From the NCBI RefSeq assembly GCF_029240175.1, contig NZ_JARBTM010000009.1, positions 41,556 to 105,555 of the forward strand: a stretch of 64,000 bases of DNA, read 5' to 3'. The notes beneath the pieces are model-generated. The model saw nothing but the letters and a program-made list of their open reading frames with translations. It had not been told where the DNA came from and did no database searches. The position numbers and the translations under genes were made by a program. Below are positions 15,848 through 25,895 of the stretch, piece by piece. How positions within the stretch are numbered: the stretch's first letter is position 1; each line of letters starts with the position of its first letter. This DNA is from Anaerosolibacter sp. Its GTDB lineage: Bacteria; Bacillota; Clostridia; Peptostreptococcales; Thermotaleaceae.

Positions 15848-16054
15848 CTAGTAATTCATAACCATCCTTAGATCAAAGAAGGATAAGTCATCCTTTTCAG
15901 TTCCTTGGCCCCAGAAATTCATGGAGCAATTTCGCTTTTCCTCATTTTCATTATGATCCTTTGGTATATGAATTTGTTTTTTATTACCTAAAATAGAACC
16001 AAGGGTCTTATCTTTTGTTGAAGTCATTAGGTTTACTGCTGTTGCATTGTACAT
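15848..16054 (-). CDS. T-box-controlled small protein of unknown function, paralogue 1
   Basis: A 68-residue protein. The start (ATG at 16052-16054) has a strong AAAAGGAGGAG site; an earlier in-frame ATG has none. It shares two blocks with the product at 36627-36830: an N-terminal MxNAxAVxLM..TKD-like block and a C-terminal MNFWGQGxxxDDLxFF block, joined by a variable, hydrophilic middle. There is no signal peptide, membrane segment or Cys cluster, so it does not resemble the anti-TRAP zinc protein. It is not Ile-rich and so is not a leader peptide. It is the only gene behind an Ile-type T-box. I do not recognise the family. Confidence 0.75.
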   Translation of the reverse strand: MYNATAVNLMTSTKDKTLGSILGNKKQIHIPKDHNENEEKRNCSMNFWGQGTEKDDLSFFDLRMVMNY

Positions 16055-16121
16055 ACAAACTCCTCCTTTTATGTGTTCATCGGTTGAAGTAAAATCAGAT
16101 AAAAAATGCATCTAACGATGC

Positions 16122-16215
16122 CTTCGCTAGGGGAACCTAGTTCCCCTTCGACGGCTGCTAAGCAGCCTGAGCACCCCTCTTACTACGGCATGGGAATACT
16201 TCCCCTGCACCCCTG
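16122..16215. repeat. Dispersed 94-bp element, copy A
   Basis: It matches copy B at 39573-39666 over the same 94-bp length with seven differences by hand count. It contains an inner hairpin, GGGGAAC / GTTCCCC, and a second stem (GGCTGC / GCAGCC in this copy). It lies between the T-box terminator and the ribosome site of the small minus-strand gene. No reading frame of note is seen in it. Confidence 0.85.
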
Positions 16216-16303
16216 AATTTTTATTGTAAAATATTTCAAAATCCTTATACTCCTTGTTCTTACTAAGGTTGATACTAATCAAAAACTATATTTTCTTAGA
16301 CAA

Positions 16304-16593
16304 TAAAAAATACCCGCTCTTAAAAAGATATCTTAAGGGCGAGTAGTAGCTCACGGTACCACCTTAATTATTTCACCTATATGCTATAGGAAGAAATATC
16401 TTTTTCAGTTCAATCAAACCTAAGCCGTTATCGAGGCTAATCGGTATCAACTACTTTCCTAAGATTTAGAAGATACTGCTCGGGAGTGATCCATACTTTA
16501 TAACAGTGCCGGTTTCCAGCAATTCACCGACTCTCTGAAACTGTTTGCTAAAATATCCTTCTCCTTCAACACGTTTTGAATATTCAGTTATTT
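16304..16593 (-). ncRNA. T-box leader, isoleucine type, for the small protein gene
   Basis: On the minus strand one sees the stem I motif AGAGAGTCGGTG, the specifier region GGATCACTCCCGAG and the T-box sequence AAGGTGGTACCGTGAG (complement of 16350-16365). A terminator then follows with stem CTCGCCCTTAA / TTAAGAGCGGG and TTTTTT. Reading the specifier as the triplet before the conserved purine and NUCC gives AUC (16488-16490), so uncharged tRNA-Ile should switch the gene on. The identification as a T-box is firm; the codon reading follows from alignment with the other four leaders here. Confidence 0.93.
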
Positions 16594-16599
16594 CTAAAA

Positions 16600-16628
16600 A
16601 TTATAACAACTTATACATAGGATGTCAA
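16600..16628 (-). promoter_or_regulatory. Promoter of the small-protein T-box transcript
   Basis: On the minus strand TTGACA, 17 bp, TATAAT: a full match to the vegetative sigma-A consensus. It fires just upstream of the T-box leader. Confidence 0.85.
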
Positions 16629-16887
16629 TATACATTTTGAAAAAAATATATGGAAAAATATACAGATCCCACTAAGGTCTAGAAAGATTACAGAAAAATT
16701 TAACGGGTTTATCAGTACGCCAAGCCTTTGGATTCTGAAAAATTTAAAAAATCTTATGGAAATTTTAAAAGTGAATAAGAATTTTTATACAGTCTATCAT
16801 GGCTAAATAACTGGGATTTGGCCGCATCTAACATGGGTGAATATCACTAGGAATTGATGGAATAGAAAAAAAATTTAAAAAATTATG

Positions 16888-16917
16888 TTGACGACTATAA
16901 GATTCCCATGGTAATAT
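16888..16917 (+). promoter_or_regulatory. Promoter of the ilvC operon
   Basis: TTGACG, 18 bp, TAATAT, ending just before the T-box leader. It diverges from the small-gene promoter, with about 260 bp in between that holds no clear gene. Confidence 0.65.
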
Positions 16918-16924
16918 TAAAAAC

Positions 16925-17232
16925 AATAAATCGAAAACCAAAACACATAAAAATGTGATGAGGGAGAAGGGTGTTTTACAGAATCAGTTTCAGAGAGTCG
17001 GTGGTCGCTGCGAACCGATACTGTGGTAGGATACAAATCGCTCCTGAGCAGTTGCCTTGAAAGACATTTCATAAACGTAAGTAAAGGCAAACGGGAAGTT
17101 CCGTTACAGACTGAGGGTTTGATAGAACCTAGAAGAGAGGTTTCTTATTTATAGAAACAATTAGGGTGGTAACGCGTGGAATATAACCTCGTCCCTGCAA
17201 AGATAGCATCATGCAGTGGCGAGGATTTTTTA
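16925..17232 (+). ncRNA. T-box leader, isoleucine type, of the ilvC operon
   Basis: It shows AGAGAGTCGGTGG in stem I, the specifier region AAATCGCTCCTGAG, the T-box AGGGTGGTAACGCG (17163-17176) and a terminator, CCTCGTCCCTGCA / TGCAGTGGCGAGG with TTTTTT, at 17186-17231. The triplet before the purine and CUCC is AUC (17037-17039), so tRNA-Ile is the likely ligand. This fits an operon devoted to isoleucine. Confidence 0.95.
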
Positions 17233-17325
17233 TACCCAAAATCCCGGATTCTTTCTGATAACCATTTTGTCAATCAGGTTAAATTATTTTAAATAAAATA
17301 TAAAATCATTAGGAGGAAAATGAAA

Positions 17326-18318
17326 ATGGCAAAATTATATTACGAAAAGGACTGTAACATTGAATTCTTATATGGAAAGAAGGTAGCTGTAATTGGATAT
17401 GGCAGTCAGGGGCATGCCCATGCATTAAACTTGCATGAATCTGGTGTTGATGTGGTGGTTGGCTTATATGAAGGGAGTAAATCATGGAAATTAGCTGAAG
17501 AGGCAGGGTTAAAGGTTGCAGTTGCAGCAGATGCTGCGAAAGCTGCCGATGTAATTGTCATCCTAATCAATGATGAAAAGCAGGTGGATTTATACCAAGA
17601 GAGTATTAAACCTCATCTTACTGCCGGCAAGTATTTGGTTTTTGCCCATGGCTTCAATATCCACTATGGTCAGATCCTTCCACCATCAGATGTAAATGTT
17701 TTTATGGTGGCACCAAAGGGGCCGGGACATACAGTAAGGAGTCAGTATCAGGAAGGCAAAGGCGTACCTTGTTTGGTAGCTGTTCATCAAGATGTAACGG
17801 GTGATACAAAGCAGGTTGCTTTAGCCTATGCCGCAGGGGTTGGCGGATCTCGAGCAGGGGTATTGGAAACTACCTTCAAGGAAGAAACAGAAACTGATTT
17901 GTTTGGTGAACAGGCGGTATTATGTGGTGGTGTTACAGAACTGATAAAGGCAGGCTTTGAAGTATTGGTGGAAGCAGGATATGAACCAGAAAGTGCATAC
18001 TTTGAATGTTTACATGAGATGAAGCTGATCGTCGATATGATTAACCAAGGCGGTTTAAGTTATATGCGTTACTCCATCAGTGATACTGCAGAGTATGGAG
18101 ATTATTCTGTTGGAAAAAGAATCGTGACAGGAGAAACAAAAAAAGAGATGAAAAAAGTGCTTGAAGAGGTGCAGGATGGCACCTTCGCAAAGAACTGGAT
18201 TCTTGAAAATAAAGCAAATCGACCAATGTTTAATGCAAAAAGAAAGATGGAACAAAATCATCAAATTGAAGTAGTGGGTAGAGAATTAAGAGAAATGATG
18301 AGCTGGCTTAAAAAATAA
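17326..18318 (+). CDS. ilvC: Ketol-acid reductoisomerase
   Basis: A 330-residue class I enzyme that converts acetolactate or acetohydroxybutyrate to the dihydroxy acid, the second common step to Val, Leu and Ile. The nucleotide-binding motif is [12 protein letters not shown]. The loop after it reads [10 protein letters not shown], where many enzymes carry Arg in the place of Tyr; this may affect NADH/NADPH choice. The ligand residues of the C-terminal knotted domain are seen in [11 protein letters not shown] and [15 protein letters not shown]. The ATG at 17326 is chosen because AGGAGG lies nine bases before it; the ATG at 17320 is too close. It is first in the operon. Confidence 0.97.
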   Translation: MAKLYYEKDCNIEFLYGKKVAVIGYGSQGHAHALNLHESGVDVVVGLYEGSKSWKLAEEAGLKVAVAADAAKAADVIVILINDEKQVDLYQESIKPHLTAGKYLVFAHGFNIHYGQILPPSDVNVFMVAPKGPGHTVRSQYQEGKGVPCLVAVHQDVTGDTKQVALAYAAGVGGSRAGVLETTFKEETETDLFGEQAVLCGGVTELIKAGFEVLVEAGYEPESAYFECLHEMKLIVDMINQGGLSYMRYSISDTAEYGDYSVGKRIVTGETKKEMKKVLEEVQDGTFAKNWILENKANRPMFNAKRKMEQNHQIEVVGRELREMMSWLKK

Positions 18319-18372
18319 TTGGTAAGTGATAGGAATGTAAAAAACGCTTTTGAGGGAGCAGGAGGTGGTAAG

Positions 18373-19983
18373 ATGACCAAGGAAAAAATAGAGGTATTTG
18401 ATTCTACTTTAAGGGATGGCGCTCAAGCTGAGGGTATTTCCTTTTCAGTAGAAGACAAATTAAAAATAGTTAAGGCTCTGGATGCCTTAGGAATAAGCTA
18501 TATTGAAGCAGGAAATCCAGGATCAAACCCTAAAGATTTAGAGTTCTTTGAAAGAGTTAGAGGAATGAAATTGGTGAATGCGAAGCTGACGGCCTTCGGC
18601 AGCACAAGAAGACCAGATACTCCAGTAGAGGAAGATGCCAATGTACAGTCTCTTTTAGAGGCCAATTCAGAGGTTATCGCAATATTTGGTAAGAGCTGGG
18701 ATTTTCATGTAACAGAAATTATCAAAACCACATTGGATGAAAATCTTAATATGATCATGGATACCATCTCGTATTTTAAAAGCAAAGGAAAAGAAGTGAT
18801 CTTTGACGCAGAACATTTCTTTGACGGATATAAAGCAAATGCTCAGTATGCCCTGAAGGCTCTAGAAGCAGCCGTAAAAGGCGGAGTAGATTGGTTGGTA
18901 TTATGCGAAACGAACGGTGGAGCTTTTCCAGATGACGTATACAGTATTACAAAAACTGTGTGTGAAAAGTTTCCTGTAAAGATAGGAATTCACTGTCATA
19001 ACGATGGAGGGATGGCAGTAGCCAACACCATTATGGCAGTTAAGGCAGGAGCAACTCAGGTTCAGGGAACTTATATTGGTTTCGGAGAAAGATGTGGGAA
19101 TGTAAACTTAAGTACAGTGATTGCAAATCTACAATTGAAACGAAGTTACCAGTGTATACCATCGAATCAATTAATGAATCTAACACCTACAGCACGATTT
19201 GTTGCGGAGGTATCCAATATCAGCTTGAACGAAAGGGAGCCATATATAGGAAACAGCGCTTTTGCCCATAAGGGTGGTATGCATATAGATGGCGTTATGA
19301 AGGCCAATCATTCCTTTGAACATGTAAATCCCGATAAGGTAGGAAATGAGAGAAGAATCCTCATGTCAGAGGTTTCTGGAAAAACGACGATACTATCAAA
19401 AATACAGAAAATAAATCCCAATATAAAGAAAAATTCCTTAGAAACTCAGGAAATTATGAATTGTTTAAAGAAAATGGAGCATGAGGGTTATCAATTCGAA
19501 GGGGCAGAAAGTTCCTTTGAGTTGATGATCAGAAAGCACCTAGGAAAGTATAAACCCTTCTTCCAATTAAAACATTATAAAATCATCGGAGAGCAACCTT
19601 CCCAGGATGGAGACAGCTCTACTGCAGTGGTGAAATTGACGGTGGAGGGAAAGGATGCCCTTACCGTAGCTGAAGGAAATGGCCCTGTTAATGCCTTAGA
19701 TAAGGCATTAAGAAAAGCATTGGAGGAATTCTATCCTGTGCTAAAAGAAGTATATCTCTCGGATTATAAGGTAAGGGTTGTAGATACCAAGAAGGCTACA
19801 GGAGCAAGGGTGAGGGTTTTGATTGAATCCACCGATGGACATGATGTATGGACCACTGTAGGGTTATCTACAGATATTATTGAAGCTAGTTGGATTGCTT
19901 TGGTGGACTCTATTGAATATAAACTATTAAAAGAAATTGAGAAAAAAGCAAATATATACCTGGTAGAACAACGAATCAATTAA
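18373..19983 (+). CDS. cimA: Citramalate synthase
   Basis: A 536-residue enzyme that joins pyruvate and acetyl-CoA to (R)-citramalate, the first step of the threonine-independent route to isoleucine. The HMGL-like barrel has DSTLRDGAQAEG at the start and the metal motif HCHNDGG. EAGNPGSNPKD and AFGSTRRPD mark the CimA branch rather than LeuA. A C-terminal regulatory LeuA-dimer domain covers about 400-536. The start follows GGAGGTGG. The genes before and after (ilvC, leuCDB) and the Ile T-box support the citramalate role over isopropylmalate synthesis, which the separate leuA (43419) covers. Confidence 0.95.
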   Translation: MTKEKIEVFDSTLRDGAQAEGISFSVEDKLKIVKALDALGISYIEAGNPGSNPKDLEFFERVRGMKLVNAKLTAFGSTRRPDTPVEEDANVQSLLEANSEVIAIFGKSWDFHVTEIIKTTLDENLNMIMDTISYFKSKGKEVIFDAEHFFDGYKANAQYALKALEAAVKGGVDWLVLCETNGGAFPDDVYSITKTVCEKFPVKIGIHCHNDGGMAVANTIMAVKAGATQVQGTYIGFGERCGNVNLSTVIANLQLKRSYQCIPSNQLMNLTPTARFVAEVSNISLNEREPYIGNSAFAHKGGMHIDGVMKANHSFEHVNPDKVGNERRILMSEVSGKTTILSKIQKINPNIKKNSLETQEIMNCLKKMEHEGYQFEGAESSFELMIRKHLGKYKPFFQLKHYKIIGEQPSQDGDSSTAVVKLTVEGKDALTVAEGNGPVNALDKALRKALEEFYPVLKEVYLSDYKVRVVDTKKATGARVRVLIESTDGHDVWTTVGLSTDIIEASWIALVDSIEYKLLKEIEKKANIYLVEQRIN

Positions 19984-20025
19984 AGGGTGCATGAACCTTA
20001 ATATAGAGAGCTGGGAGGAATAAAT

Positions 20026-21288
20026 ATGGGAATGACAATGACACAAAAAATTCTTGCTGCCCATGCAGGTGTGGAAAAAGTAGAAGTAGGGCAACTGATC
20101 CAAGTGGATTTAGATTTGGTTTTGGGTAATGATATTACAACCCCAGTGGCGGTGAAGGAATTTGCCAAAATGAGACTCAAAGAAGTATTTGACAAGAAAA
20201 AAGTGGCCATCGTTCCTGACCATTTTACACCGAATAAAGATATTAAGTCAGCTGAACAATGTAAATGTATTCGTGAGTTTGCATACGATATGGAAATCGA
20301 GAATTATTTTGAAATCGGTGAAATGGGAATAGAGCATGGTTTAATTCCAGAGAAGGGATTAGTTGTTCCAGGGGATGTAGCCATCGGAGCTGATTCTCAT
20401 ACCTGTACCTATGGCGCACTAGGCGCATTTTCCACGGGAATTGGAAGTACGGATATGGCAGCAGGCATGGCTACTGGGAAGTGCTGGTTTAAGGTTCCTG
20501 GCGCAATTAAGTTTGTATTAAAAGGGAAACCTGCTGAATGGGTTAGTGGTAAAGATATCATTCTTCATATCATTGGTATGATTGGTGTAGATGGTGCCCT
20601 ATATAAATCTATGGAATTTGTAGGCGATGGATTAAAGCATCTATCTATGGATGATCGATTTTCTATGGCAAACATGGCAATTGAAGCAGGGGGTAAAAAT
20701 GGTATTTTCCCAGTAGATGATCTTACCTTATCTTATGTAAAGGAACACGCTCAAAGATCATATAAAGTGTATGTAGCAGATGAAGATGCTGTTTATGATG
20801 AGGTCTATGAGATAGATTTAAGTACGCTGTCTCCAACTGTGGCATTTCCACATCTTCCGGACAATACCCGGAAAATTGATGAAGTAGGAGAGGTAAAAAT
20901 AGATCAGGTGGTTATTGGCTCTTGTACCAATGGTCGTATCGAGGATCTTCGAGTTGCAGCGAAGATACTAGACGGTAAAAAGGTAGCAAAAGGCGTGAGG
21001 GTAATTGTCTTCCCTGTAACCCAGAAGGTTTATCTACAAGCGATAGAAGAAGGTTTAATACAAACCTTTATCAAAGCTGGCGTTGTGGTAAGTACGCCTA
21101 CCTGTGGTCCTTGTCTTGGGGGGCATATGGGAATTTTGGCAAAGGGAGAAAGAGCTATTGCTACAACAAATCGAAACTTTGTGGGTAGGATGGGACATCC
21201 AGAATCAGAGGTGTATTTAGCAAGCCCAGCAGTGGCAGCGGCTTCTGCATTGACAGGAAAAATCACAAATCCCAAAGACGTAGCATAA
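20026..21288 (+). CDS. leuC: 3-isopropylmalate / citramalate dehydratase large subunit
   Basis: A 420-residue aconitase-family subunit that holds a 4Fe-4S cluster. The Cys ligands are seen in GSCTNGR and in CGPCLGG. The length is that of the shorter HacA/LeuC type rather than the 466-residue enterobacterial LeuC. It isomerises 2-isopropylmalate in Leu synthesis and citramalate in Ile synthesis. The start follows GGGAGG. It is 42 bp after cimA and 13 bp before leuD. Confidence 0.96.
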   Translation: MGMTMTQKILAAHAGVEKVEVGQLIQVDLDLVLGNDITTPVAVKEFAKMRLKEVFDKKKVAIVPDHFTPNKDIKSAEQCKCIREFAYDMEIENYFEIGEMGIEHGLIPEKGLVVPGDVAIGADSHTCTYGALGAFSTGIGSTDMAAGMATGKCWFKVPGAIKFVLKGKPAEWVSGKDIILHIIGMIGVDGALYKSMEFVGDGLKHLSMDDRFSMANMAIEAGGKNGIFPVDDLTLSYVKEHAQRSYKVYVADEDAVYDEVYEIDLSTLSPTVAFPHLPDNTRKIDEVGEVKIDQVVIGSCTNGRIEDLRVAAKILDGKKVAKGVRVIVFPVTQKVYLQAIEEGLIQTFIKAGVVVSTPTCGPCLGGHMGILAKGERAIATTNRNFVGRMGHPESEVYLASPAVAAASALTGKITNPKDVA

Positions 21289-21301
21289 AAGGAGGTTTAT
21301 T

Positions 21302-21796
21302 ATGAAAGCCAATGGAAAAGTTTTTAAATATGGAAGTAATGTAGATACGGATGTCATCATCCCTGCAAGGTACTTAAATACATCGGATCCTGCTGAATTG
21401 GCAAAGCATTGTATGGAAGATATTGATGCTGAATTTGTCAATGAAGTTGAACCAGGAGATATCATTGTTGCAGATAAAAACTTTGGATGTGGTTCCTCCA
21501 GAGAACATGCTCCTATTGCAATCAAGGCTGCGGGTGTATCCTGTGTAATCGCAACTACCTTCGCAAGGATTTTTTATCGAAATGCAATCAATATTGGTTT
21601 ACCGATTCTTGAGTGCCCAGAGGCAGTAGAGAAAATTCAGAAAGGTGATGTGGTAGAGATTGACTTTAGCAAAGGTGTCATTCACAACATGACAAAATGT
21701 GAGTCTTATCAATCTCAGCCCTTTCCAGAATTCATTCAAGAAATAATGGCTGCCGATGGGCTCGTCAAATATATAACAAAAAGCTTACAAGAATAG
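21302..21796 (+). CDS. leuD: 3-isopropylmalate / citramalate dehydratase small subunit
   Basis: A 164-residue small subunit, the swivel domain of the dehydratase. The substrate loop [10 protein letters not shown] is clear at about residues 60-69. The start follows AGGAGG. It is the partner of the LeuC just upstream. Confidence 0.97.
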   Translation: MKANGKVFKYGSNVDTDVIIPARYLNTSDPAELAKHCMEDIDAEFVNEVEPGDIIVADKNFGCGSSREHAPIAIKAAGVSCVIATTFARIFYRNAINIGLPILECPEAVEKIQKGDVVEIDFSKGVIHNMTKCESYQSQPFPEFIQEIMAADGLVKYITKSLQE

Positions 21797-21814
21797 ATGG
21801 TTGGAGGGAATAAA

Positions 21815-22894
21815 ATGAAATACAATATAGCATTAATCCCTGGAGATGGAATTGGCCCAGAGGTAATTAGGGAGACCGTAAAGGTATTGAATACCGTTGG
21901 GGAGACCTTTGGTCATCAGTTTGAATTTGAAGAAGTATTGGTAGGAGGATGTGCCTATGATGCTACAGGGCATCCATTACCCCAGGTTTCCTTAGCGGTT
22001 TGTAAAAGGAGCGATGCAGTGCTATTAGGTGCAGTTGGAGGTAATAAATGGGATACACTGCCTGGCAATTTAAGACCAGAGGCTGCTTTGCTGGGATTAA
22101 GGGAGGCTTTAGGATTATATGCCAATCTACGTCCGGCTGTACTGCATCAAGCCCTAAAAAATGCGTGTCCTCTTAAACCTGAAATTGTAGGTGACGGCAT
22201 TGATATCTGTGTGGTAAGAGAACTTATCGGCGGCATTTATTTTGGTGAAAGAGGCCGTAGGAAAGACGGAAAAATGGGTGAAGAGGCCTTTGATACGGAA
22301 GCCTATAGCGTGGGAGAAGTAGAAAGAATTGGGCGTTTAGCATTTGAGATGGCATTAAAAAGGGATAGAAAGGTCATCAGCGTGGATAAAGCCAATGTGT
22401 TGGAGAGCTCTAGGCTTTGGCGCTCTGTAATGCTAGAAGTAGCCAAGGACTATCCGGAAGTGACCCTAGAGCATATGTATGTAGACAACGCAGCCATGCA
22501 GCTGGTGAGAAATCCTAAGCAGTTTGATGTCATTGTTACAACCAACATGTTTGGCGATATTCTTTCGGATGAAGCCAGTATGATTACTGGTTCAATCGGT
22601 ATGCTGCCCTCTGCCAGTTTAGGAGAAGGGAGCTTTGGACTCTACGAACCAATTCATGGTTCTGCTCCGGACATCGCAGGGCAAGACAAGGCGAATCCTA
22701 TTGCCACCATTCTATCTGCTGCCATGATGCTTAGAATAACCTTTGATCTAGACGCTGAGGCAAAAGCTATAGAAGATGCTGTTACCAGTGTTCTTGAAAA
22801 GGGATACCGAACCATAGATATTATGGGTAATGAGGTTAAGGTAGTTGGAACAACGGAAATGGGCAGTTTAATTCAAGAAGCTATTAGACGATAA
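21815..22894 (+). CDS. leuB: 3-isopropylmalate / methylmalate dehydrogenase
   Basis: A 359-residue NAD-dependent beta-decarboxylating dehydrogenase. It has [10 protein letters not shown] at the start, [13 protein letters not shown], the catalytic [15 protein letters not shown] segment, the metal-binding [13 protein letters not shown] and the NAD site [16 protein letters not shown]. In this operon it should oxidise methylmalate for Ile as well as isopropylmalate for Leu. The start is the ATG after TTGGAGGG; an earlier in-frame ATG directly follows the leuD stop. It is the last gene of the operon. Confidence 0.97.
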   Translation: MKYNIALIPGDGIGPEVIRETVKVLNTVGETFGHQFEFEEVLVGGCAYDATGHPLPQVSLAVCKRSDAVLLGAVGGNKWDTLPGNLRPEAALLGLREALGLYANLRPAVLHQALKNACPLKPEIVGDGIDICVVRELIGGIYFGERGRRKDGKMGEEAFDTEAYSVGEVERIGRLAFEMALKRDRKVISVDKANVLESSRLWRSVMLEVAKDYPEVTLEHMYVDNAAMQLVRNPKQFDVIVTTNMFGDILSDEASMITGSIGMLPSASLGEGSFGLYEPIHGSAPDIAGQDKANPIATILSAAMMLRITFDLDAEAKAIEDAVTSVLEKGYRTIDIMGNEVKVVGTTEMGSLIQEAIRR

Positions 22895-22928
22895 AGATAT
22901 GATGATGTGAGTTGGATAGGAATAAAGT

Positions 22929-22978
22929 TAAAAATTAAGATGCTGTATCTTGTACAAGATACAGCATCTTAATTTTTA
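22929..22978. terminator. Terminator of the ilvC operon, a 50-bp perfect palindrome
   Basis: The two halves meet in CTTGTACAAG, and the arms run out into AAAAATTAAG and CTTAATTTTT. There is no mismatch over 50 bp. It should work on both strands. Confidence 0.85.
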
Positions 22979-23023
22979 GTATTCTTACATACACCTGGGC
23001 GTGATATAATATACACATCATAT

Positions 23024-23030
23024 TTCGACA
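23024..23030 (-). promoter_or_regulatory. Perfect Spo0A box in reverse orientation
   Basis: TTCGACA is the complement of the 0A-box TGTCGAA. It lies 13 bp after a TATAAT (23005-23010), so at the likely start of transcription of the next gene, where bound Spo0A would repress. Binding is inferred. Confidence 0.35.
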
Positions 23031-23086
23031 AAATTCACAAAATTCGATATTAGCTTCATGATTACATATATATGGAGGCCATGACA

Positions 23087-25813
23087 ATGATAATTGGAGA
23101 GGTTAATAGAAGTAAATACGATCATATGATTGAAAATATGCCTGATGGACTGGTATATTTTGAAAGTGTGCTTAACGAAAGTGGAAATGATATAGATTAT
23201 GTGTTTTTGGAAGCCAATAAGTCCTTTGAACAATTAATAGGATTGAAATTAGAGAAAATATTGGGAAAGAAGATTTCACAAGTCTCACCCAATGGTAAAA
23301 TTACAGGGTTTGATTTTATTGATATTTGCAGCAAGGCTAATCTCCTGGAAGAAAACATCAAATTCGAGTACTATTCGGCTGTACTAGAGAAATGGTATTT
23401 GATTTATATTTATAAAAGCGAACAGAATCATTTTTGTGTTGTATTCCATGATTTTACTGAAGTGAAAAGCAGAGCAGAGAAGATAAATATTCTATATGAG
23501 TCAACGGTAAAATTTCATGAAACAACATTTACGGATATTGATTACCAGTGGATAGCAGATGAACTTCTTAAATTATCAGGGGCTATGTTTGTACTAGTAA
23601 ATGTTTTTGATAACGGCGCAATGAAAACAATGACCAGGGGATTTTCGGGCTTAAGTGACAAGGTACGTCAGGCGGTCAGGATACTGGGATTTGAAATCAT
23701 AGGAAAGATATGGGATGTAAAAGAGGCTGATATTGGAGTAATGAAATCTAAAAAGCTGGTAAGAATGGGGCGACTGCATGAGTTTAGTTTTAATCGTATT
23801 CCTCCTTTGGTTGTTAATATACTGGAACGGATGTTAAAACTGGGTGATTCTTTTGGAATTGGAATTACCCATAATGAAGCGATACTTGGGAGTTTCATTA
23901 TAATAATGAAAGAAGGAAGCCGTATTGAAAACCCTGATATTGTAGAGTTGTATGTAAATCAACTTGGAATAATGCTGCTTCGAAGCAAAGCGGAGGAAGA
24001 CATAAAGAAAATTGGGCAGGAATATAGAACGGTGTTTAATGGAAGTCAGGATGCGATGTTTCTCATAAATGTAAATCGTGATAATAGTTTTGCCTATCAC
24101 ATGGTAAATAAGGGTTATGAAATGGATGTAGGTATATGTGCTGAAGCAGTAAATGGATTGACACCAAGGGAATTATATGGAGAGTTGATTGGTAAGCAAA
24201 TAGAAGAGCATTATATTGATTGTATTGCTGCTAAAAAGCCAATTATTTATGAAGAGGAGTTTAGCCTTTTAGGGGAAAAAAAGGTGTGGCATACACTGTT
24301 ATCGCCCATAATAAGCGAAAATAGAGTAGTTCAAATCGTTGGCTCCAGCAGAAATATCACAAAACTCAAAGAGTGGGAGGACGAAGTTGCAAGAGAGAGG
24401 CAGCTTTTCAAGGTTACTTTACACTCTATAGGCGATGCGGTTATCACTACTGATACCGATAATAGAATTGTTATGTTGAATAATGCAGCAGAAGAACTTA
24501 CTGAGTGGAGTCAGGAGGATGCGGCAGGAAAGCTCTTGAATGAAGTAATGATAACAGTAAGTGATAAAAAGTACGGATTATTAGAAGATACTTTAGTCCA
24601 AGACGTGAAAAACGGTAAGCAGTATGGGGAATATAAAACATTGCTATCAAGAAATGGCAACAAGAGAATCATTTCAAGTAGTGAGTCGTTTATCAAGGAT
24701 GTGTGTACCAACGTTCTAGGCGTAGTGATGGTATTCCGTGATGTGACCGAAGAAAAGCAAAAGGAAGAGGAAGTAAGGTATCTAGGCTATCATGATAAAT
24801 TAACGGGGCTTTATAATCGTGCTTATTTTGAGGAGGTACTTGTGCGCTTAGATCATGAAGCAAATATGCCCCTTGGGATTATTATGGGTGATGCCAATGG
24901 TCTTAAAATGGTAAATGATGTTTTTGGGCATGGGGAAGGTGACAAAATGCTACAGCGCATAGGAGAGATATTCAAAACTATATGTGGAGATCGTGATGTT
25001 GTCGCCCGGGTGGGCGGAGATGAGTTTGCCATAATTCTTCCCCGTACCAGCTATGATAAGGCAAATACTATTATTTCACGTATAAAACAAATGTGCAGTA
25101 TTGAGATTATCGATCCAATCAGCCCAAGCATTGCGCTTGGCGTCTCGATAAAGACCAATAAGAATGAGGATATTAAGAAGATATACAAACTAGCAGAAGA
25201 TAGAATGTACAACAATAAACTGGTGGAAAGTAAAAGTATAAGAAGTTCCATAATTTCATCACTAAAGAAAACGCTAGAAGAGAGGACACACGAAACTGAG
25301 GCACATGGGCAGCGCTTGAAGGAATTCTCTATGAAAATAGGAAAAATTATGGACCTGTATGATAATGAATTGGATGATCTTTCGCTTTTAGCCATGCTTC
25401 ATGATATAGGAAAAATTGCAATCCCTGATTATATTCTAGGAAAACCAGCGAAATTAACTGAGGATGAGTGGAAGATTATGAAAAGTCATTGTGAGATTGG
25501 CTATCGCATAGCTGTTGCTTCACCTGAGCTTGCCCATATTGCCAACCTAATACTTAGTCATCATGAAAGGTGGGATGGTAATGGTTATCCTCAGGGACTT
25601 AAGGGTGAGGAAATACCTTTGCTTTCTAGAATAATCGCTGTAGTAGATGCCTACGATGCTATGACAAGTGACAGACCTTATCATGCAGCTATACAAAATG
25701 AGGTTGCCCTAAAAGAGCTTGAAAGATGCAGCGGAACGCAGTTTGACCCTTATGTAGTTGAAAAATTTGTAGAAGTTATTATAAGTGCTAAAACAAAATT
25801 TTCCGAACAATAA
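23087..25813 (+). CDS. PAS-GGDEF-HD-GYP bifunctional cyclic-di-GMP protein
   Basis: A 908-residue soluble protein. The order is a PAS-like domain (about 10-125), a GAF-like region (about 140-310), two more PAS domains (about 315-435 and 440-555), GGDEF and HD-GYP. RVGGDEF (about 642) is an active-type motif, but the RxxD inhibitory site is missing (CGDRD instead). HDIGK (about 771) and HHERWDGNGYP (about 824) are intact. The start at 23087 has GGAGG eight bases before it; two earlier ATG codons overlap or nearly touch that site. The C-terminal half is very like that of 7089-9764, so the two are recent paralogues with different sensors. Confidence 0.92.
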   Translation: MIIGEVNRSKYDHMIENMPDGLVYFESVLNESGNDIDYVFLEANKSFEQLIGLKLEKILGKKISQVSPNGKITGFDFIDICSKANLLEENIKFEYYSAVLEKWYLIYIYKSEQNHFCVVFHDFTEVKSRAEKINILYESTVKFHETTFTDIDYQWIADELLKLSGAMFVLVNVFDNGAMKTMTRGFSGLSDKVRQAVRILGFEIIGKIWDVKEADIGVMKSKKLVRMGRLHEFSFNRIPPLVVNILERMLKLGDSFGIGITHNEAILGSFIIIMKEGSRIENPDIVELYVNQLGIMLLRSKAEEDIKKIGQEYRTVFNGSQDAMFLINVNRDNSFAYHMVNKGYEMDVGICAEAVNGLTPRELYGELIGKQIEEHYIDCIAAKKPIIYEEEFSLLGEKKVWHTLLSPIISENRVVQIVGSSRNITKLKEWEDEVARERQLFKVTLHSIGDAVITTDTDNRIVMLNNAAEELTEWSQEDAAGKLLNEVMITVSDKKYGLLEDTLVQDVKNGKQYGEYKTLLSRNGNKRIISSSESFIKDVCTNVLGVVMVFRDVTEEKQKEEEVRYLGYHDKLTGLYNRAYFEEVLVRLDHEANMPLGIIMGDANGLKMVNDVFGHGEGDKMLQRIGEIFKTICGDRDVVARVGGDEFAIILPRTSYDKANTIISRIKQMCSIEIIDPISPSIALGVSIKTNKNEDIKKIYKLAEDRMYNNKLVESKSIRSSIISSLKKTLEERTHETEAHGQRLKEFSMKIGKIMDLYDNELDDLSLLAMLHDIGKIAIPDYILGKPAKLTEDEWKIMKSHCEIGYRIAVASPELAHIANLILSHHERWDGNGYPQGLKGEEIPLLSRIIAVVDAYDAMTSDRPYHAAIQNEVALKELERCSGTQFDPYVVEKFVEVIISAKTKFSEQ

Positions 25814-25844
25814 ATATTTATTTTTAAAAAATGTACGAAATAGG

Positions 25845-25874
25845 TTGACCTATTATCCATGTTTGTCGTAAAAT
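25845..25874 (+). promoter_or_regulatory. Promoter of the xanthine dehydrogenase operon
   Basis: TTGACC, 18 bp, TAAAAT, about 25 bp before the purine riboswitch. Confidence 0.6.
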
Positions 25875-25895
25875 GTATATACAAGAAAAAATATA

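Noticed and set aside
15848..16054. The small T-box protein as an attenuation leader peptide
   Set aside because: It lies after the T-box terminator, has no run of Ile codons, has no gene after it and is kept at both ends in a paralogue.
16770..16970. A possible decayed gene between the two divergent T-boxes, with a frame that reads like protein apart from two TAG codons
   Set aside because: It is short, has no start or ribosome site, contains the ilvC promoter, and I could not match it to a family. TAG as pyrrolysine was considered, but nothing else supports it.
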